Source of the DNA: Clostridium chromiireducens
Lineage (GTDB): Bacteria; Bacillota; Clostridia; Clostridiales; Clostridiaceae
Direction of reading: 5' to 3'
NCBI RefSeq assembly: GCF_002029255.1
Contig: NZ_MZGT01000028.1
Coordinates: forward strand, 1 to 64,000
Length of the DNA: 64,000 bases
Shown here piece by piece: positions 1 to 8,846 of the stretch. The position numbers and the translations under genes were made by a program. The notes below the pieces were generated by a model. That model ran no database searches, was not told the DNA's origin, and worked only from the letters and a program-made list of their open reading frames with translations. The stretch's first letter is position 1. Each line of letters begins with the position of its first letter.

Positions 1-70
1 CTACATACATATCTAGTCATATATTAATTAATGATTTAGGAATACTAAATTTTTAAAAGAGGTGATAATA

Positions 71-448
71 ATGAAAATAAGTTCTATTATAAAACCAAAT
101 TTTCATACCATAAATGTAAACGATACTATAAATCAAGCTTTAGATTTAATGGACAAACTAAATGTTAATGGTATGCCAGTAGTAGATAACAAAGAGAAAC
201 TTGTCGGAATGGTAGTTAAAGCCGACATATATAGATTTATGGTACATCCAGGTCACTATGTTAGTTGCCCTGTTGAATGGGTTATGTCTAAATCAGTAAT
301 ACTCGCGCAACCTGATGAAGAGATAATTGCAGTTTCAAAGCGTTTGAGAGAAAATGATATCATTGCTATGCCTGTGGTTGAAGACGAAAGAATTGTGGGT
401 GTAATTAACATCGAAGATTTGTTAGATTATTTCCTAAAAGTTGAATAA
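71..448 (+). CDS. CBS-domain pair protein
   Basis: 125-residue protein made almost entirely of two CBS modules (about residues 5-55 and 70-125), the adenosine-nucleotide-sensing Bateman fold. No catalytic or DNA-binding domain is attached, so it is probably a stand-alone ligand sensor; its partner is unknown. The ATG at 71 is chosen because AGAGGTGA lies just upstream; the in-frame GTG at 62 is inside that ribosome binding site. The gene ends before a bidirectional hairpin terminator at 520-566. The family is clear, the specific role is not. Confidence 0.85.
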   Translation: MKISSIIKPNFHTINVNDTINQALDLMDKLNVNGMPVVDNKEKLVGMVVKADIYRFMVHPGHYVSCPVEWVMSKSVILAQPDEEIIAVSKRLRENDIIAMPVVEDERIVGVINIEDLLDYFLKVE

Positions 449-454
449 GTTTTA

Positions 455-492
455 TATATAGTTACCATGTATCTATATAGTTACCATGTATC
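455..492. repeat. two tandem copies of a 19-bp unit
   Basis: The unit tatatagttaccatgtatc occurs twice head to tail, followed by a partial third copy (tatata). It lies directly after the CBS gene stop codon. Probably a replication-slippage duplication; no function can be assigned. Confidence 0.9.
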
Positions 493-519
493 TATATAAT
501 TTATTAGCTATTTTACAAC

Positions 520-566
520 AAAAAGGTAGGAGGATTCTTTATAATAAAGCGTCCTCCTACCTTTTT
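520..566. terminator. bidirectional rho-independent terminator
   Basis: AAAAAGGTAGGAGGA pairs with TCCTCCTACCTTTTT around a 17-nt loop. With A and T tracts on both sides it can end the CBS gene on the plus strand and the HTH-TPR pair on the minus strand. Confidence 0.9.
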
Positions 567-587
567 ATCTTCGGATGTCAAAAAATA

Positions 588-1853
588 TTATATTTTCTTA
601 TCTACAGCTAAAGCTAAATTAAAATACTTTAATGAATCTGCTGTAGATCCAAGCTCATAATACAACTTGCCCATATCTATATATCTATTTTTCCTTTCAT
701 CTCTCGTTCCAAATTTGAACAAAGAATCTAATGATAAATTCATATATTTCTCCGCTTCGGCATATCTATTCATTCTTTGGAGAATTACTCCTTTTAAGTA
801 ATATGACTTTTCAATTAGTTTTATATTATCTGTAATAATTGCTAAATTTAATGCTTCCTCTGTAATTTTATAAGATATTTCATATTCTAAATTATCGATA
901 AGTATTTTAGTGCAATAATTTAAAAATTCTACGTTTTTTTCTATATTATCTGTAGGAAATATTTTTATTCCTTCTTGTATTTCTGCAATTGCTTTATCTT
1001 TCTCTCCTATTTCAAAATAATATTTTCCATAGTTTCCATGTGATAACGCTAACGAAATAGGATTATACTTTTGATATTCAAAAGCTTTATTTTTATATTC
1101 ATCAACACTATCCTTATTTAGTTTAATACATACAGCTGCATAGATATGATATATTTTACCTTTACTTTCATCAGTTTTAAGATTCTCAACATAACCTATG
1201 ATTTCTGATAATATACTATAAGCTTCTTCTGATTTTCTTATATTCTGATAACATAACGCCTCATTATAACCTACTAAACAATATTCTATACCATCAAAGC
1301 CATCCTTTTTTTGTTGGAACATTTCTCTTAACTTACTATAGTAAGAAATAGCTTCTATGTATTCTCCATTCTGAGAAAGATACCTAGCCATATCTTTAAA
1401 ATATATAACTGTATTTTCTTCATTATTATTTCTTTGGTAGAGGTCATAATACTGAGAAACTATCAATTGGATATTTTCAGCCTTATTCTCTTCCACATAA
1501 TAAGAAAATAAGATGTGTATCAATTCGAAAGCTAAATCATAGTATTTATACTTAAGTGCGTAACTCAAATTATCTTTTAACTTATTTTCAGACTCTTTAT
1601 CACATGAAATATTTTTTTTAATCATCTTTAGATTATTCAATATCTGCTCGTAAACATCTTCTACCAAATAGTCTAAATCAATTTCAATCTTTTCTGATAT
1701 AAATTTTAATAATTCTTTATCTGCTTTAATTTTTCCATTTTCTATGCAACTCATCTTCGCTATTGATATTTTATTTTCACATAGTTCTTTTAATGTAATG
1801 CCTTTGAATATTCTAGCCCTTTTTATCTTTTCACCTATAGACAGTATTTCCAA
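588..1853 (-). CDS. HTH-TPR transcriptional regulator (RRNPP-like), second of a pair
   Basis: XRE-type helix-turn-helix at about residues 5-60 followed by a long all-helical region with TPR-like repeats to the C terminus, about 421 residues. This architecture is that of the RRNPP family (PlcR/NprR/Rgg type), whose TPR part binds a signalling peptide. The start is taken as TTG at 1853: GGGTGA lies five bases upstream and the product then begins MEILSIGEKIKR, matching MEILSLGEKIKR of the neighbouring paralogue. The ATG at 1874 has no ribosome binding site. It lies 24 bp after the paralogue's stop, so the two are probably co-transcribed. The HTH is more divergent than in the paralogue. Ligand and targets unknown. 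Confidence 0.75.
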   Translation of the reverse strand: MEILSIGEKIKRARIFKGITLKELCENKISIAKMSCIENGKIKADKELLKFISEKIEIDLDYLVEDVYEQILNNLKMIKKNISCDKESENKLKDNLSYALKYKYYDLAFELIHILFSYYVEENKAENIQLIVSQYYDLYQRNNNEENTVIYFKDMARYLSQNGEYIEAISYYSKLREMFQQKKDGFDGIEYCLVGYNEALCYQNIRKSEEAYSILSEIIGYVENLKTDESKGKIYHIYAAVCIKLNKDSVDEYKNKAFEYQKYNPISLALSHGNYGKYYFEIGEKDKAIAEIQEGIKIFPTDNIEKNVEFLNYCTKILIDNLEYEISYKITEEALNLAIITDNIKLIEKSYYLKGVILQRMNRYAEAEKYMNLSLDSLFKFGTRDERKNRYIDMGKLYYELGSTADSLKYFNLALAVDKKI

Positions 1854-1877
1854 ATATATCACCCATTTACTCATTTT

Positions 1878-3179
1878 TTAGTTTTTAAAATTTTCTGCCT
1901 TGTTATATAACTTTATTCCTTGATTCAAATAATAAGAAGCTTCTTCCTCTTCCTTTTTATCCATGAAATATTTTCCAACCCTCATGGCTAATTCTGCTGC
2001 TTTTATTAGTCTTCCACTATTCTTGGCTAGTACATATGTATCAATTAATACACTTTCGGCTTGTTCTAACTTATCATCAATATTAAACATTGTATATTTA
2101 ATAAGTTTACATTCAATTCTTCTATCAATATCGTTTTCGCCAATACTATTTTCAATATTTTTTAGTATTTTACCACACTGTTCAGTATTTTTTAGTTTTA
2201 AATAATTTTTACAAATATCAAGTAATATATCATTTAAACACCCAACACGATTTTGTACACTAACATTCTTAGATATCTCATAATGCTTGAGTGATTCATC
2301 TAAATCCCCCAATTCATAGAATAACTTACCTAAATTATGCTCTATATTAACTATGCTCCTGTTATATTGTATCTTTTTATAAACTTCTAATGTTTTCTTT
2401 GAGTATTTTATAGCATTTAATAAATCACCTTTTTTATTAAAATCTTCGGCAAGAGAGAATAGATTTTTCGCATAATCTTCATCATTATATATCTGTTCAA
2501 ATCTTTTTTTAGCTGAATACGAGTACTGTAGTGCTAAATCCAATTCTTCAATATCATAATATGTTCTAGCCATATTATAATGAATCTCACCCATTAAAAA
2601 TTCATCTACAATTTTATTATCTAAATAAACTTTTTCAGCTTGTTTTAAGTAGCTGCTTGAAGAATGATACGCCTTCAATTCCAAAGCTATGTTGGCTAAA
2701 TTTAGAAAAGTTTTTATTATTTGTTCATGATTGGTATTCTTTACGAAGATTACGTTGGCTGATAAAAAAAACTTTTGAGCCATAGGGAAATCTTTTTTAT
2801 ACATATATGATTTCGCTGTTATGAAATATATCATTGCTTTTCTATATTCTAGGTTATATTTGTCACAATAATATAATGCATTATCTATATATCTTTGACC
2901 TTTTTCATAATCTCCCTGAAAGATACACGATTCTCCTACCTGCTCATAATAAAGACTTATTTTTTCTGCTTGACTTTCCTCTGATTCCATCAAATATTCG
3001 ACAGTTGTGTTTAATGCCTCTGCTAAATATTCTAACAAATCTACTGATGGATTTGAACGTCCCGATTCAACTAAACTTATTTGTCCCGGAGTTATTCTGT
3101 CTCTAGCCAAATCCTTTAAGGTCATATTTAGTTGCTTTCTTCTTCTTTTTATTTTTTCTCCTAATGATAGAATTTCCAT
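1878..3179 (-). CDS. HTH-TPR transcriptional regulator (RRNPP-like), first of a pair
   Basis: 433 residues. A canonical XRE helix-turn-helix occupies about residues 6-62, with the recognition helix around ITPGQISLVESGRSNPS. About nine TPR-like helical pairs follow. ATG at 3179 is preceded by AAAGGATTG, and further upstream TGTTATAAT at 3237-3245 resembles an extended -10 box. Family knowledge suggests peptide- or metabolite-gated control of transcription. No small secreted-peptide gene is visible next to it: downstream is the paralogue and then a terminator. An AT-rich inverted repeat (3309-3328) upstream could be an operator, but this is inference. Confidence 0.8.
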   Translation of the reverse strand: MEILSLGEKIKRRRKQLNMTLKDLARDRITPGQISLVESGRSNPSVDLLEYLAEALNTTVEYLMESEESQAEKISLYYEQVGESCIFQGDYEKGQRYIDNALYYCDKYNLEYRKAMIYFITAKSYMYKKDFPMAQKFFLSANVIFVKNTNHEQIIKTFLNLANIALELKAYHSSSSYLKQAEKVYLDNKIVDEFLMGEIHYNMARTYYDIEELDLALQYSYSAKKRFEQIYNDEDYAKNLFSLAEDFNKKGDLLNAIKYSKKTLEVYKKIQYNRSIVNIEHNLGKLFYELGDLDESLKHYEISKNVSVQNRVGCLNDILLDICKNYLKLKNTEQCGKILKNIENSIGENDIDRRIECKLIKYTMFNIDDKLEQAESVLIDTYVLAKNSGRLIKAAELAMRVGKYFMDKKEEEEASYYLNQGIKLYNKAENFKN

Positions 3180-3308
3180 CTTTTCAATCCTTTTCTATTC
3201 AACAAATTATTTAATTCATTTAATATAATTTTCTTAATTATAACATAAATTCATAAAAAACTGCATAAAAATATAAATCTACCCCAAATATTATATAATT
3301 TAATTTTA

Positions 3309-3328
3309 TTATCCATTTTTATGGATAA
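3309..3328. repeat. small inverted repeat upstream of the HTH-TPR pair
   Basis: TTATCCAT-tttt-ATGGATAA. It lies between the YtxH-like gene terminator and the putative promoter of the HTH-TPR pair. It may be an operator or a short hairpin. Confidence 0.4.
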
Positions 3329-3353
3329 AATTATAAAGAAAATAAACAAAAAT

Positions 3354-3385
3354 AAAAAGGCATGAAATTTACTCATACCTTTTTA
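3354..3385 (-). terminator. terminator of the YtxH-like gene
   Basis: Read on the minus strand, AAAAAGGTATGA pairs with TCATGCCTTTTT and continues into T-rich sequence, about 50 bp after the stop codon of the small membrane protein gene. Confidence 0.75.
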
Positions 3386-3434
3386 TTTAAAATAATATCA
3401 TTTATGTTGATATTTTTATAGGCGACTCAAATCA

Positions 3435-3608
3435 TTATCTCATCCAATCTTGAATTCCATGATAAGTAGACTCAGCCACATCTTTCATTCTTCTTCCAGC
3501 TCTTTTCATTGTTCTTTGAGTCCTTCTGTTATAGTGTGGCATCATAGCCATTTCAACAGCTACTCCTACTAAAATTCCTGCTACCATTCCCTTTGAAAAT
3601 CTTTCCAT
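3435..3608 (-). CDS. small YtxH-like membrane protein
   Basis: 57 residues. An N-terminal hydrophobic glycine/valine-rich helix (about residues 6-24) is followed by a strongly basic stretch rich in Arg and Lys with paired methionines. This layout is seen in YtxH-type small envelope proteins. ATG at 3608 is chosen because AGAGGTG is nine bases upstream; the GTG at 3620 lies inside that site. Monocistronic with its own terminator. Function unknown. Confidence 0.7.
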   Translation of the reverse strand: MERFSKGMVAGILVGVAVEMAMMPHYNRRTQRTMKRAGRRMKDVAESTYHGIQDWMR

Positions 3609-3701
3609 AATCAATAACACCTCTTTAATATTTATTTAATTTTATACAAATAGGTTATGTATTAATTAAAAAGTTATCCAAGTTAATTTTTTCTATTTAT
3701 T

Positions 3702-4646
3702 CTAATTTATATTATCTAACAAGTATAAAATAAACTCTTCTTTTTCTTTACTTAATAATTTGGAGATAATTTTTTTGCCCTCTTTATAGTTGCTTCTATA
3801 TAAACTTATAATCTCCTCAAACTTAATAGTATTAGTAAGTTCATGTTCTTTAATTACTGTATTATTTATGCTAGCGTCAGAATTTTCATCGCTTAAAATT
3901 ATATTCTCAGCAAAATTAGGTGCTAAACTTAAAATTTTAGATTTCACATCATTATTAGAAACCCTTATTGTATTTTTACTTAACCATTTTTCGATAACTT
4001 TATCCGAATTTATTCCTAAACATTCTTTACATTTTTCATCTACAAGCTCATTAAATAAATCCCCAGTATGACTGTCAACTTTTACAAAAATAATTTCAAT
4101 TCCAGATTTCATTAGCTCCTGCATCTTATTATAATACTCAATAGATGACTCTTCTTTTCTCCCCCATGCTCCAGTTGCATGATGAGCTATGCCTTCATAA
4201 TCATGAAATACAACAATCTTTTTTTGTCCATTCTCTATAGCATACTCAACAGCTTTAACAGCACCCTTTAATTCACCTGCTATTTGTCTTATGTCTCTTC
4301 CTCCTGATAAATTTTTCTCAGCATTACTCTCTATATACTCTACCACATTGTTGTTAACACAAACTACGCCATAAGAGTATCTTCCATCAGAAGAATTATA
4401 ACTACCATCAACATAAGCATGAATACAGTCCTTAGGATATTTCTCATCACTTTTCTTTAACATTCTGTTACCCTCATTTAAGTAAGCTTTAGCCTCATCT
4501 ATACTTTCAAAACTCTTATATTTAGCACCTTTAACACCTTTTACATAAGTCAAGCACTCTGCCCATGTATCTACCATAATATTTTCTATACTTCTATTAT
4601 TATTAAAATCAAATCCCGATTGTATTGCATAAATTTTCTTTGCCAT
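3702..4646 (-). CDS. ribonuclease H with N-terminal viroplasmin domain
   Basis: 314 residues in three parts: a Caulimovirus viroplasmin-type domain (about 2-58), which in eukaryotic and bacterial RNase H1 binds RNA-DNA hybrids; an RNase H fold (about 74-210); and a C-terminal tail of about 100 residues not recognised. The acidic catalytic set is visible: D80 in YVDGSY, E125 in AGELKG, D149 in HDYEG and D203 after the conserved SHTGD and N199. It should cleave RNA in RNA-DNA hybrids in a metal-dependent manner. The ribosome binding site GGAG is about 14 bases upstream, rather far. Monocistronic on the minus strand. Confidence 0.88.
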   Translation of the reverse strand: MAKKIYAIQSGFDFNNNRSIENIMVDTWAECLTYVKGVKGAKYKSFESIDEAKAYLNEGNRMLKKSDEKYPKDCIHAYVDGSYNSSDGRYSYGVVCVNNNVVEYIESNAEKNLSGGRDIRQIAGELKGAVKAVEYAIENGQKKIVVFHDYEGIAHHATGAWGRKEESSIEYYNKMQELMKSGIEIIFVKVDSHTGDLFNELVDEKCKECLGINSDKVIEKWLSKNTIRVSNNDVKSKILSLAPNFAENIILSDENSDASINNTVIKEHELTNTIKFEEIISLYRSNYKEGKKIISKLLSKEKEEFILYLLDNIN

Positions 4647-4711
4647 AAATTTTATACTTTCTCCTTTAACTGCATTTCACTTTTTTATTCTATAAAATAT
4701 AAACTCTTATT

Positions 4712-5674
4712 TTATAAAGTCGATAAATCCTCTATCACTCCATATAACTTTTCAACATTCTTTGCCCCTGTGAAATTAATTAAATACTCAATTCCTTTTT
4801 TTAATACCAAAAGTAAATCATTTTCTCCCTGCCAATTCTCCACAATTATTGGTAATGGAACATCTTTAATAATTTTATTCACTGCAAAAAATGCAACTCC
4901 TACATCATCAATTACTCCTATAAAAGGTATATTATTGGGTATTATATTGATTGGTACTGTAATATATGTAATTGCTATTGACATAACCAGTTTGGTTTTT
5001 ATAGGTACTCTTTTATCCTTAAGTAACCTATAAACTAAAGAAGCTATATCAGGTAACATAAAAATATACTCTTTATACTTTTTAGATTTTTCCGGCAACT
5101 TATTCTCTAAGATCTTTCTTCCCTCTGAATAATTATCATGCACTTTATTAACACTTTCTAATTCTGATAGGTTTTCTTCTTCATTTTCTAAAGTTTCTTT
5201 CGTTTCAATACTCTTTATTAAATTTCCCGCTAATGAAATTCTAATGCTACTAGCTTCTACCCATACTTCTGATTTTTTCATATATATTTCATTTATATTT
5301 AAATCAACAAAGGATATATCCTTAAGTATTGTATTTATATCAATTATTACTTTATCTTTATCATTGCTTATTCCATATTTTTTAAACATTTTAGATAGTT
5401 GATTTAATGCAAAACTTCTTAATATCCTAAACATACCTAAGTTTAGAATCTTCACTTTAACTATTCTAGCAACGATTTTATTATTTATACATTCTATTAA
5501 TTGAATCTTAACAAAAAATTCTATGTTTAATCCCTTTTTTAAGTTTCCTTCCAATATTATTCCATCATCTATAGATACATTTTTTATACTCAGGCCTTCA
5601 ATCTTAATAAATTCATTTATGATACTTAATATATCACTCCCTAATAGTTTAACCTTAACCCCCGATATATCCAT
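4712..5674 (-). CDS. YkvA/DUF1232-domain membrane-associated protein
   Basis: 320 residues. The C-terminal part (about 200-290) contains the DUF1232 (YkvA) signature: LPDIASLVYRLLKDKRVP, then a hydrophobic segment and NIIPNNIPFIGVIDDVG. The N-terminal 150 residues are a beta-rich region built of amphipathic strands, resembling lipid-binding LmeA/DUF2993-type proteins only by general pattern. A charged linker rich in Glu joins the two. The ATG has GGGGGATGATGT upstream. Function unknown; probably membrane-linked. Confidence 0.65.
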   Translation of the reverse strand: MDISGVKVKLLGSDILSIINEFIKIEGLSIKNVSIDDGIILEGNLKKGLNIEFFVKIQLIECINNKIVARIVKVKILNLGMFRILRSFALNQLSKMFKKYGISNDKDKVIIDINTILKDISFVDLNINEIYMKKSEVWVEASSIRISLAGNLIKSIETKETLENEEENLSELESVNKVHDNYSEGRKILENKLPEKSKKYKEYIFMLPDIASLVYRLLKDKRVPIKTKLVMSIAITYITVPINIIPNNIPFIGVIDDVGVAFFAVNKIIKDVPLPIIVENWQGENDLLLVLKKGIEYLINFTGAKNVEKLYGVIEDLSTL

Positions 5675-5808
5675 ACATCATCCCCCTTTAATAATCTCTT
5701 TATTAATTTTAGGTTAATTTTTCCTAAACATACTTAAAAGTATACAATATTCCAATCAATTATTAAAGGCAGGCTTTGAGGATATTATTAATATTATCAC
5801 ACTAAAAA

Positions 5809-5872
5809 AGAGAGGCATATATGTTTGCATATTCGGAATTATCCTAATTCTACACAACATGTATGCTCTCTC
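5809..5872 (-). terminator. hairpin at the end of the metNIQ operon
   Basis: AGAGAGGCATATATGTT pairs with AACATGTATGCTCTCT with one bulge; a second small stem (GGAATTATCCTAATTC) sits in the loop. It lies about 50 bp after the metQ stop, and the minus strand continues into CTTTTTTAGT, so it fits a terminator. Confidence 0.8.
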
Positions 5873-5921
5873 TATTTATAGAATATCTCTAGGCAATTTA
5901 AGTAGCTATTACTATTCTATC

Positions 5922-6752
5922 TTAGAATACTGGAATTACTGATCCATTGTATTCTTTTTCTATAAATGCCTTAACTTCTGGTGAAGTCATTGCCTTTACT
6001 AAAGCTTTAATTTTTTCTTGATTTTCGTTACCTTCTTTTACAACAACTATGTTTGCATAAGGCTTAGCAGCTTCTGAATTTTTATCTTCAATAATAATTG
6101 CATCATTTGCTGGATTGAATTTAGCTTCAATTGCATAATTTCCGTTTATTACAGCTGCATCAACATCATCTATAGCTCTTGGAACTGCTGCTGCTTCTAA
6201 TTCATTGAACTTTAAGTTTTTAGGATTTTCTGTGATATCCTTTGGTGTAACTAATTCACCATCTTTAATTTTTATTAATCCTTTTCCTGCTAATAACTTT
6301 AGTGCTCTAGCTTCATTTGATGGATCATTAGGAACAGCAATTGTTGCCCCGCTCTTAAGTTCATCTAAACTCTTAACCTTATGAGAATATAATCCCATTG
6401 GTTCTAAATGTACAGCACCTACAGATACTAACTTAAAGCCTTTTGATTCATTTTGTTCTTTTAAATAAGGCATGTGTTGGAAGAAGTTTGCATCTAATGA
6501 TCCTTCAGATACTGCAGTATTTGGTTGAACATAATCATTAAATTCTGTTATTTCTACAGTATACCCTTCTTTTTCAAGTAACGGCTTAGCTATATCCACT
6601 ATTTCTTTATGTGGTTTTGGTGTTACACCAATTTTTATTACCTTATCATTTTTTGAATCTTTACTTCCTGAAGTAGCTGTGCCCCCACATCCTACTAATC
6701 CAAATGCTACTACTCCTGCTAAAACTACTGATAAAATTGATTTCTTTTTCAT
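5922..6752 (-). CDS. metQ: methionine ABC transporter substrate-binding lipoprotein
   Basis: 276 residues, NlpA/MetQ family. A lipoprotein signal peptide with lipobox LVGC places the lipidated cysteine at residue 22. The mature protein shows the typical KIGVTPKPHKEI start and conserved FFQHMPYL and AVPNDPSNEARAL segments. It captures methionine outside the membrane and delivers it to MetI/MetN. It is the last gene of metN-metI-metQ, 11 bp after metI, and the whole unit lies behind a SAM-I riboswitch, which supports methionine over other substrates. Confidence 0.95.
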   Translation of the reverse strand: MKKKSILSVVLAGVVAFGLVGCGGTATSGSKDSKNDKVIKIGVTPKPHKEIVDIAKPLLEKEGYTVEITEFNDYVQPNTAVSEGSLDANFFQHMPYLKEQNESKGFKLVSVGAVHLEPMGLYSHKVKSLDELKSGATIAVPNDPSNEARALKLLAGKGLIKIKDGELVTPKDITENPKNLKFNELEAAAVPRAIDDVDAAVINGNYAIEAKFNPANDAIIIEDKNSEAAKPYANIVVVKEGNENQEKIKALVKAMTSPEVKAFIEKEYNGSVIPVF

Positions 6753-6763
6753 ATTTTTTCCCC

Positions 6764-7402
6764 CTATTTTGATAATTTATTGTAAAAATAATTTCCTAGA
6801 ACTTGTAGTCCTTGTACTACTATAATTAAAACAATACATGTTACTACCATATAATCTGTTTGGAATCTTTGGTATCCATAACTTATAGCTACTTGACCAA
6901 GACCTCCTCCTCCAATGGTTCCTGCCATAGCAGAATATCCAACAATACTTATTATTGTAAGCGTGATCCCTGATGCTATTGAAGGAATGGCCTCTTTAAG
7001 CATAACCTTAAATATAATCTGAGTATTTGATGCTCCAAAAGATTTTGCCGCTTCAATTATTCCCTTATCAACTTCTCTTAATGATGATTCTATAATTCTT
7101 GCTACAAAAGGAGCTGCTGCAATTGTAAGTGGAACTATCGCCGCTTCTGTACCTATAGATTTACCAGCAATGAATCTAGTTAAAGGTATAATTGCTACCA
7201 TCAATATAATAACCGGAAAACTTCTTAATACATTAATAATTAAATCTAGAATAGTATAAATAACTTTATTTGGTTTTAATCCATCCTTCGCAGTAACTGT
7301 TAATATTATTGCAGGTATAAATCCTAAAATAAGTGAACCAATAGTTGACGCAAAAACCATTTCTAATGTCTCTATTAAAGCTTTTACTATTACCTCATTC
7401 AT
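6764..7402 (-). CDS. metI: methionine ABC transporter permease
   Basis: 212 residues with five predicted membrane spans and the binding-protein-dependent transport signature around EAAKSFGASNTQIIFKV (about 117-133), which docks on the ATPase. Ribosome binding site GGAGGTGATTG. Its ATG overlaps the metN stop codon by one base, so translation is probably coupled. Channel component of the D/L-methionine importer. Confidence 0.95.
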   Translation of the reverse strand: MNEVIVKALIETLEMVFASTIGSLILGFIPAIILTVTAKDGLKPNKVIYTILDLIINVLRSFPVIILMVAIIPLTRFIAGKSIGTEAAIVPLTIAAAPFVARIIESSLREVDKGIIEAAKSFGASNTQIIFKVMLKEAIPSIASGITLTIISIVGYSAMAGTIGGGGLGQVAISYGYQRFQTDYMVVTCIVLIIVVQGLQVLGNYFYNKLSK

Positions 7403-8370
7403 TATTCAATCACCTCCAATAAAATATCTTTATTTTCAAGATATTTTATAACCTTATCTTTATCTTCCTCTTTAATATTTATTACAAGCCCACCTAATAT
7501 TTCACTTCTAAATTTTTCAAGTTTTCCCCAAACTATAGAAAAATCTATTTCTAAATCCCTAGCCATTTTTGTAATAAGAGCATTTTCAGAAGAATCACTT
7601 GGGAAGAACAACTTAATATTAACTCCATCTTCTGGCAATATTCCATTTTCATCTTCTTCACCTAAGAATTTTCTTAAAGATTTTCCTGGTTTTAAGAACA
7701 GGTCCTCTGATTTTCCTTCAGCCTCTATCTTTCCTCCATCAATTAACGCAACCTTTTCGCATACTTCTTTTATTACTTCCATTTGATGAGTAACTATTAC
7801 TATTGTTATTCCCAATTCTTTATTAATTTTAGAAAGTAACGCTAAAATATCTTTTGTAATTTTAGGATCTAATGCTGACGTTGCTTCATCACAAAGCAAT
7901 ACTTTAGGATCTAGTGCTAATGCTCTTGCTATTGCTACTCTTTGCTTCTGACCACCACTAAGTTCTGATGGTTTGCTTAATTTTTTATCTTTTAATCCAA
8001 CTAAATCTAATAATCTTAATACTTTGTTTTGAATTTCATTTTTACTATATCCCCACACTTCAAGTGGAAGTGCTACATTATCAAAAACATTCTTTCTTTG
8101 CATAAGGTTGAAATTTTGAAAAATCATCCCCAAATCTTTTCTAAATTCTCTAAGGCTAGTCCCTGCTAATGAAGAAACCTCTTTCCCCATTACTTTTACT
8201 GATCCTCCATCATAAGTTTCAAGTCCATTTATGCATCTAAGTAATGTCGATTTTCCTGCCCCACTATGCCCTATTATTCCATAAATTTCGCCCTCTTTAA
8301 TACTTATTGATACGTCTTTTATAACTTGTGTTTCCCCAAAATTCTTGACTACATTTCTAATTTCTATCAA
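7402..8370 (-). CDS. metN: methionine ABC transporter ATPase with NIL domain
   Basis: 322 residues. The nucleotide-binding domain shows Walker A GHSGAGKST (34-42), signature LSGGQKQR, Walker B LLCDEATSALD and the H-loop THQ. A C-terminal NIL domain (about 245-320) in this family binds methionine and trans-inhibits the transporter. The start must be TTG at 8370: AGGAGG is ten bases upstream and the only nearby ATG and GTG are out of frame. First gene of metNIQ. Confidence 0.95.
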   Translation of the reverse strand: MIEIRNVVKNFGETQVIKDVSISIKEGEIYGIIGHSGAGKSTLLRCINGLETYDGGSVKVMGKEVSSLAGTSLREFRKDLGMIFQNFNLMQRKNVFDNVALPLEVWGYSKNEIQNKVLRLLDLVGLKDKKLSKPSELSGGQKQRVAIARALALDPKVLLCDEATSALDPKITKDILALLSKINKELGITIVIVTHQMEVIKEVCEKVALIDGGKIEAEGKSEDLFLKPGKSLRKFLGEEDENGILPEDGVNIKLFFPSDSSENALITKMARDLEIDFSIVWGKLEKFRSEILGGLVINIKEEDKDKVIKYLENKDILLEVIE

Positions 8371-8464
8371 AACACATTTTCCTCCTTTGACTTTGTTTTG
8401 TTAGTTTCCGGATAACTAAGGTAGTAATTTAAGTAACTTTTCAGATTATTTAATTAATACCTCA

Positions 8465-8645
8465 AAACAAAAGCGCCAGAGAATAAATCTCTAGCGCATA
8501 AAACACCATTCAAATTTATCCTCTCATCTATCAGCTAATGCTGCTGGAATTAGCACCATATAAATATCGACTTTTATACAATATTTAGGTTGCCGGGTTT
8601 CTCAGGGCCAGTCCCTCCACCACTCTTGATAAGATATCAGATTAT
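8465..8645 (-). promoter_or_regulatory. SAM-I (S-box) riboswitch with terminator
   Basis: On the minus strand the leader starts with CTTATCAAGAGTGGTGGAGG and continues GACTGGCCCTGAGAAACCC and GGCAACC, the hallmark S-box core. The aptamer spans about 8521-8640. It ends with GATAGATGAGAGG, followed by a GC-rich terminator (GCGCTAGAGA / TCTCTGGCGC at 8473-8498 and a T tract). High S-adenosylmethionine should stop transcription before metN. Confidence 0.97.
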
Positions 8646-8665
8646 TTAATTTAGTTACTGAAATG

Positions 8666-8694
8666 ATTATATAAATTTTTTTTTCATTTGTCAA
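8666..8694 (-). promoter_or_regulatory. consensus sigma-A promoter for metNIQ
   Basis: Perfect -35 TTGACA (8689-8694) and -10 TATAAT (8666-8671) separated by 17 bp, placing the transcript start around 8659 just before the riboswitch. From here up to the nucleotidase stop (8695-8846) no terminator or gene was recognised. Confidence 0.9.
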
Positions 8695-8846
8695 TCTCTA
8701 AATAATAACCATTGAATCCATTTAATCCAAAGTATTATGCTCGGATTACTATCATTATATATAGTAGATTAACATATTGCAAGAACTTTTTAATATTTAC
8801 ATATAAATTTTAAAATAATATTATAGTTTTATTATCAATAAGATAA

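Noticed and set aside
455..492. Tandem repeats as a possible CRISPR array
   Set aside because: Only two contiguous 19-bp copies with no spacers and no cas genes in the window.
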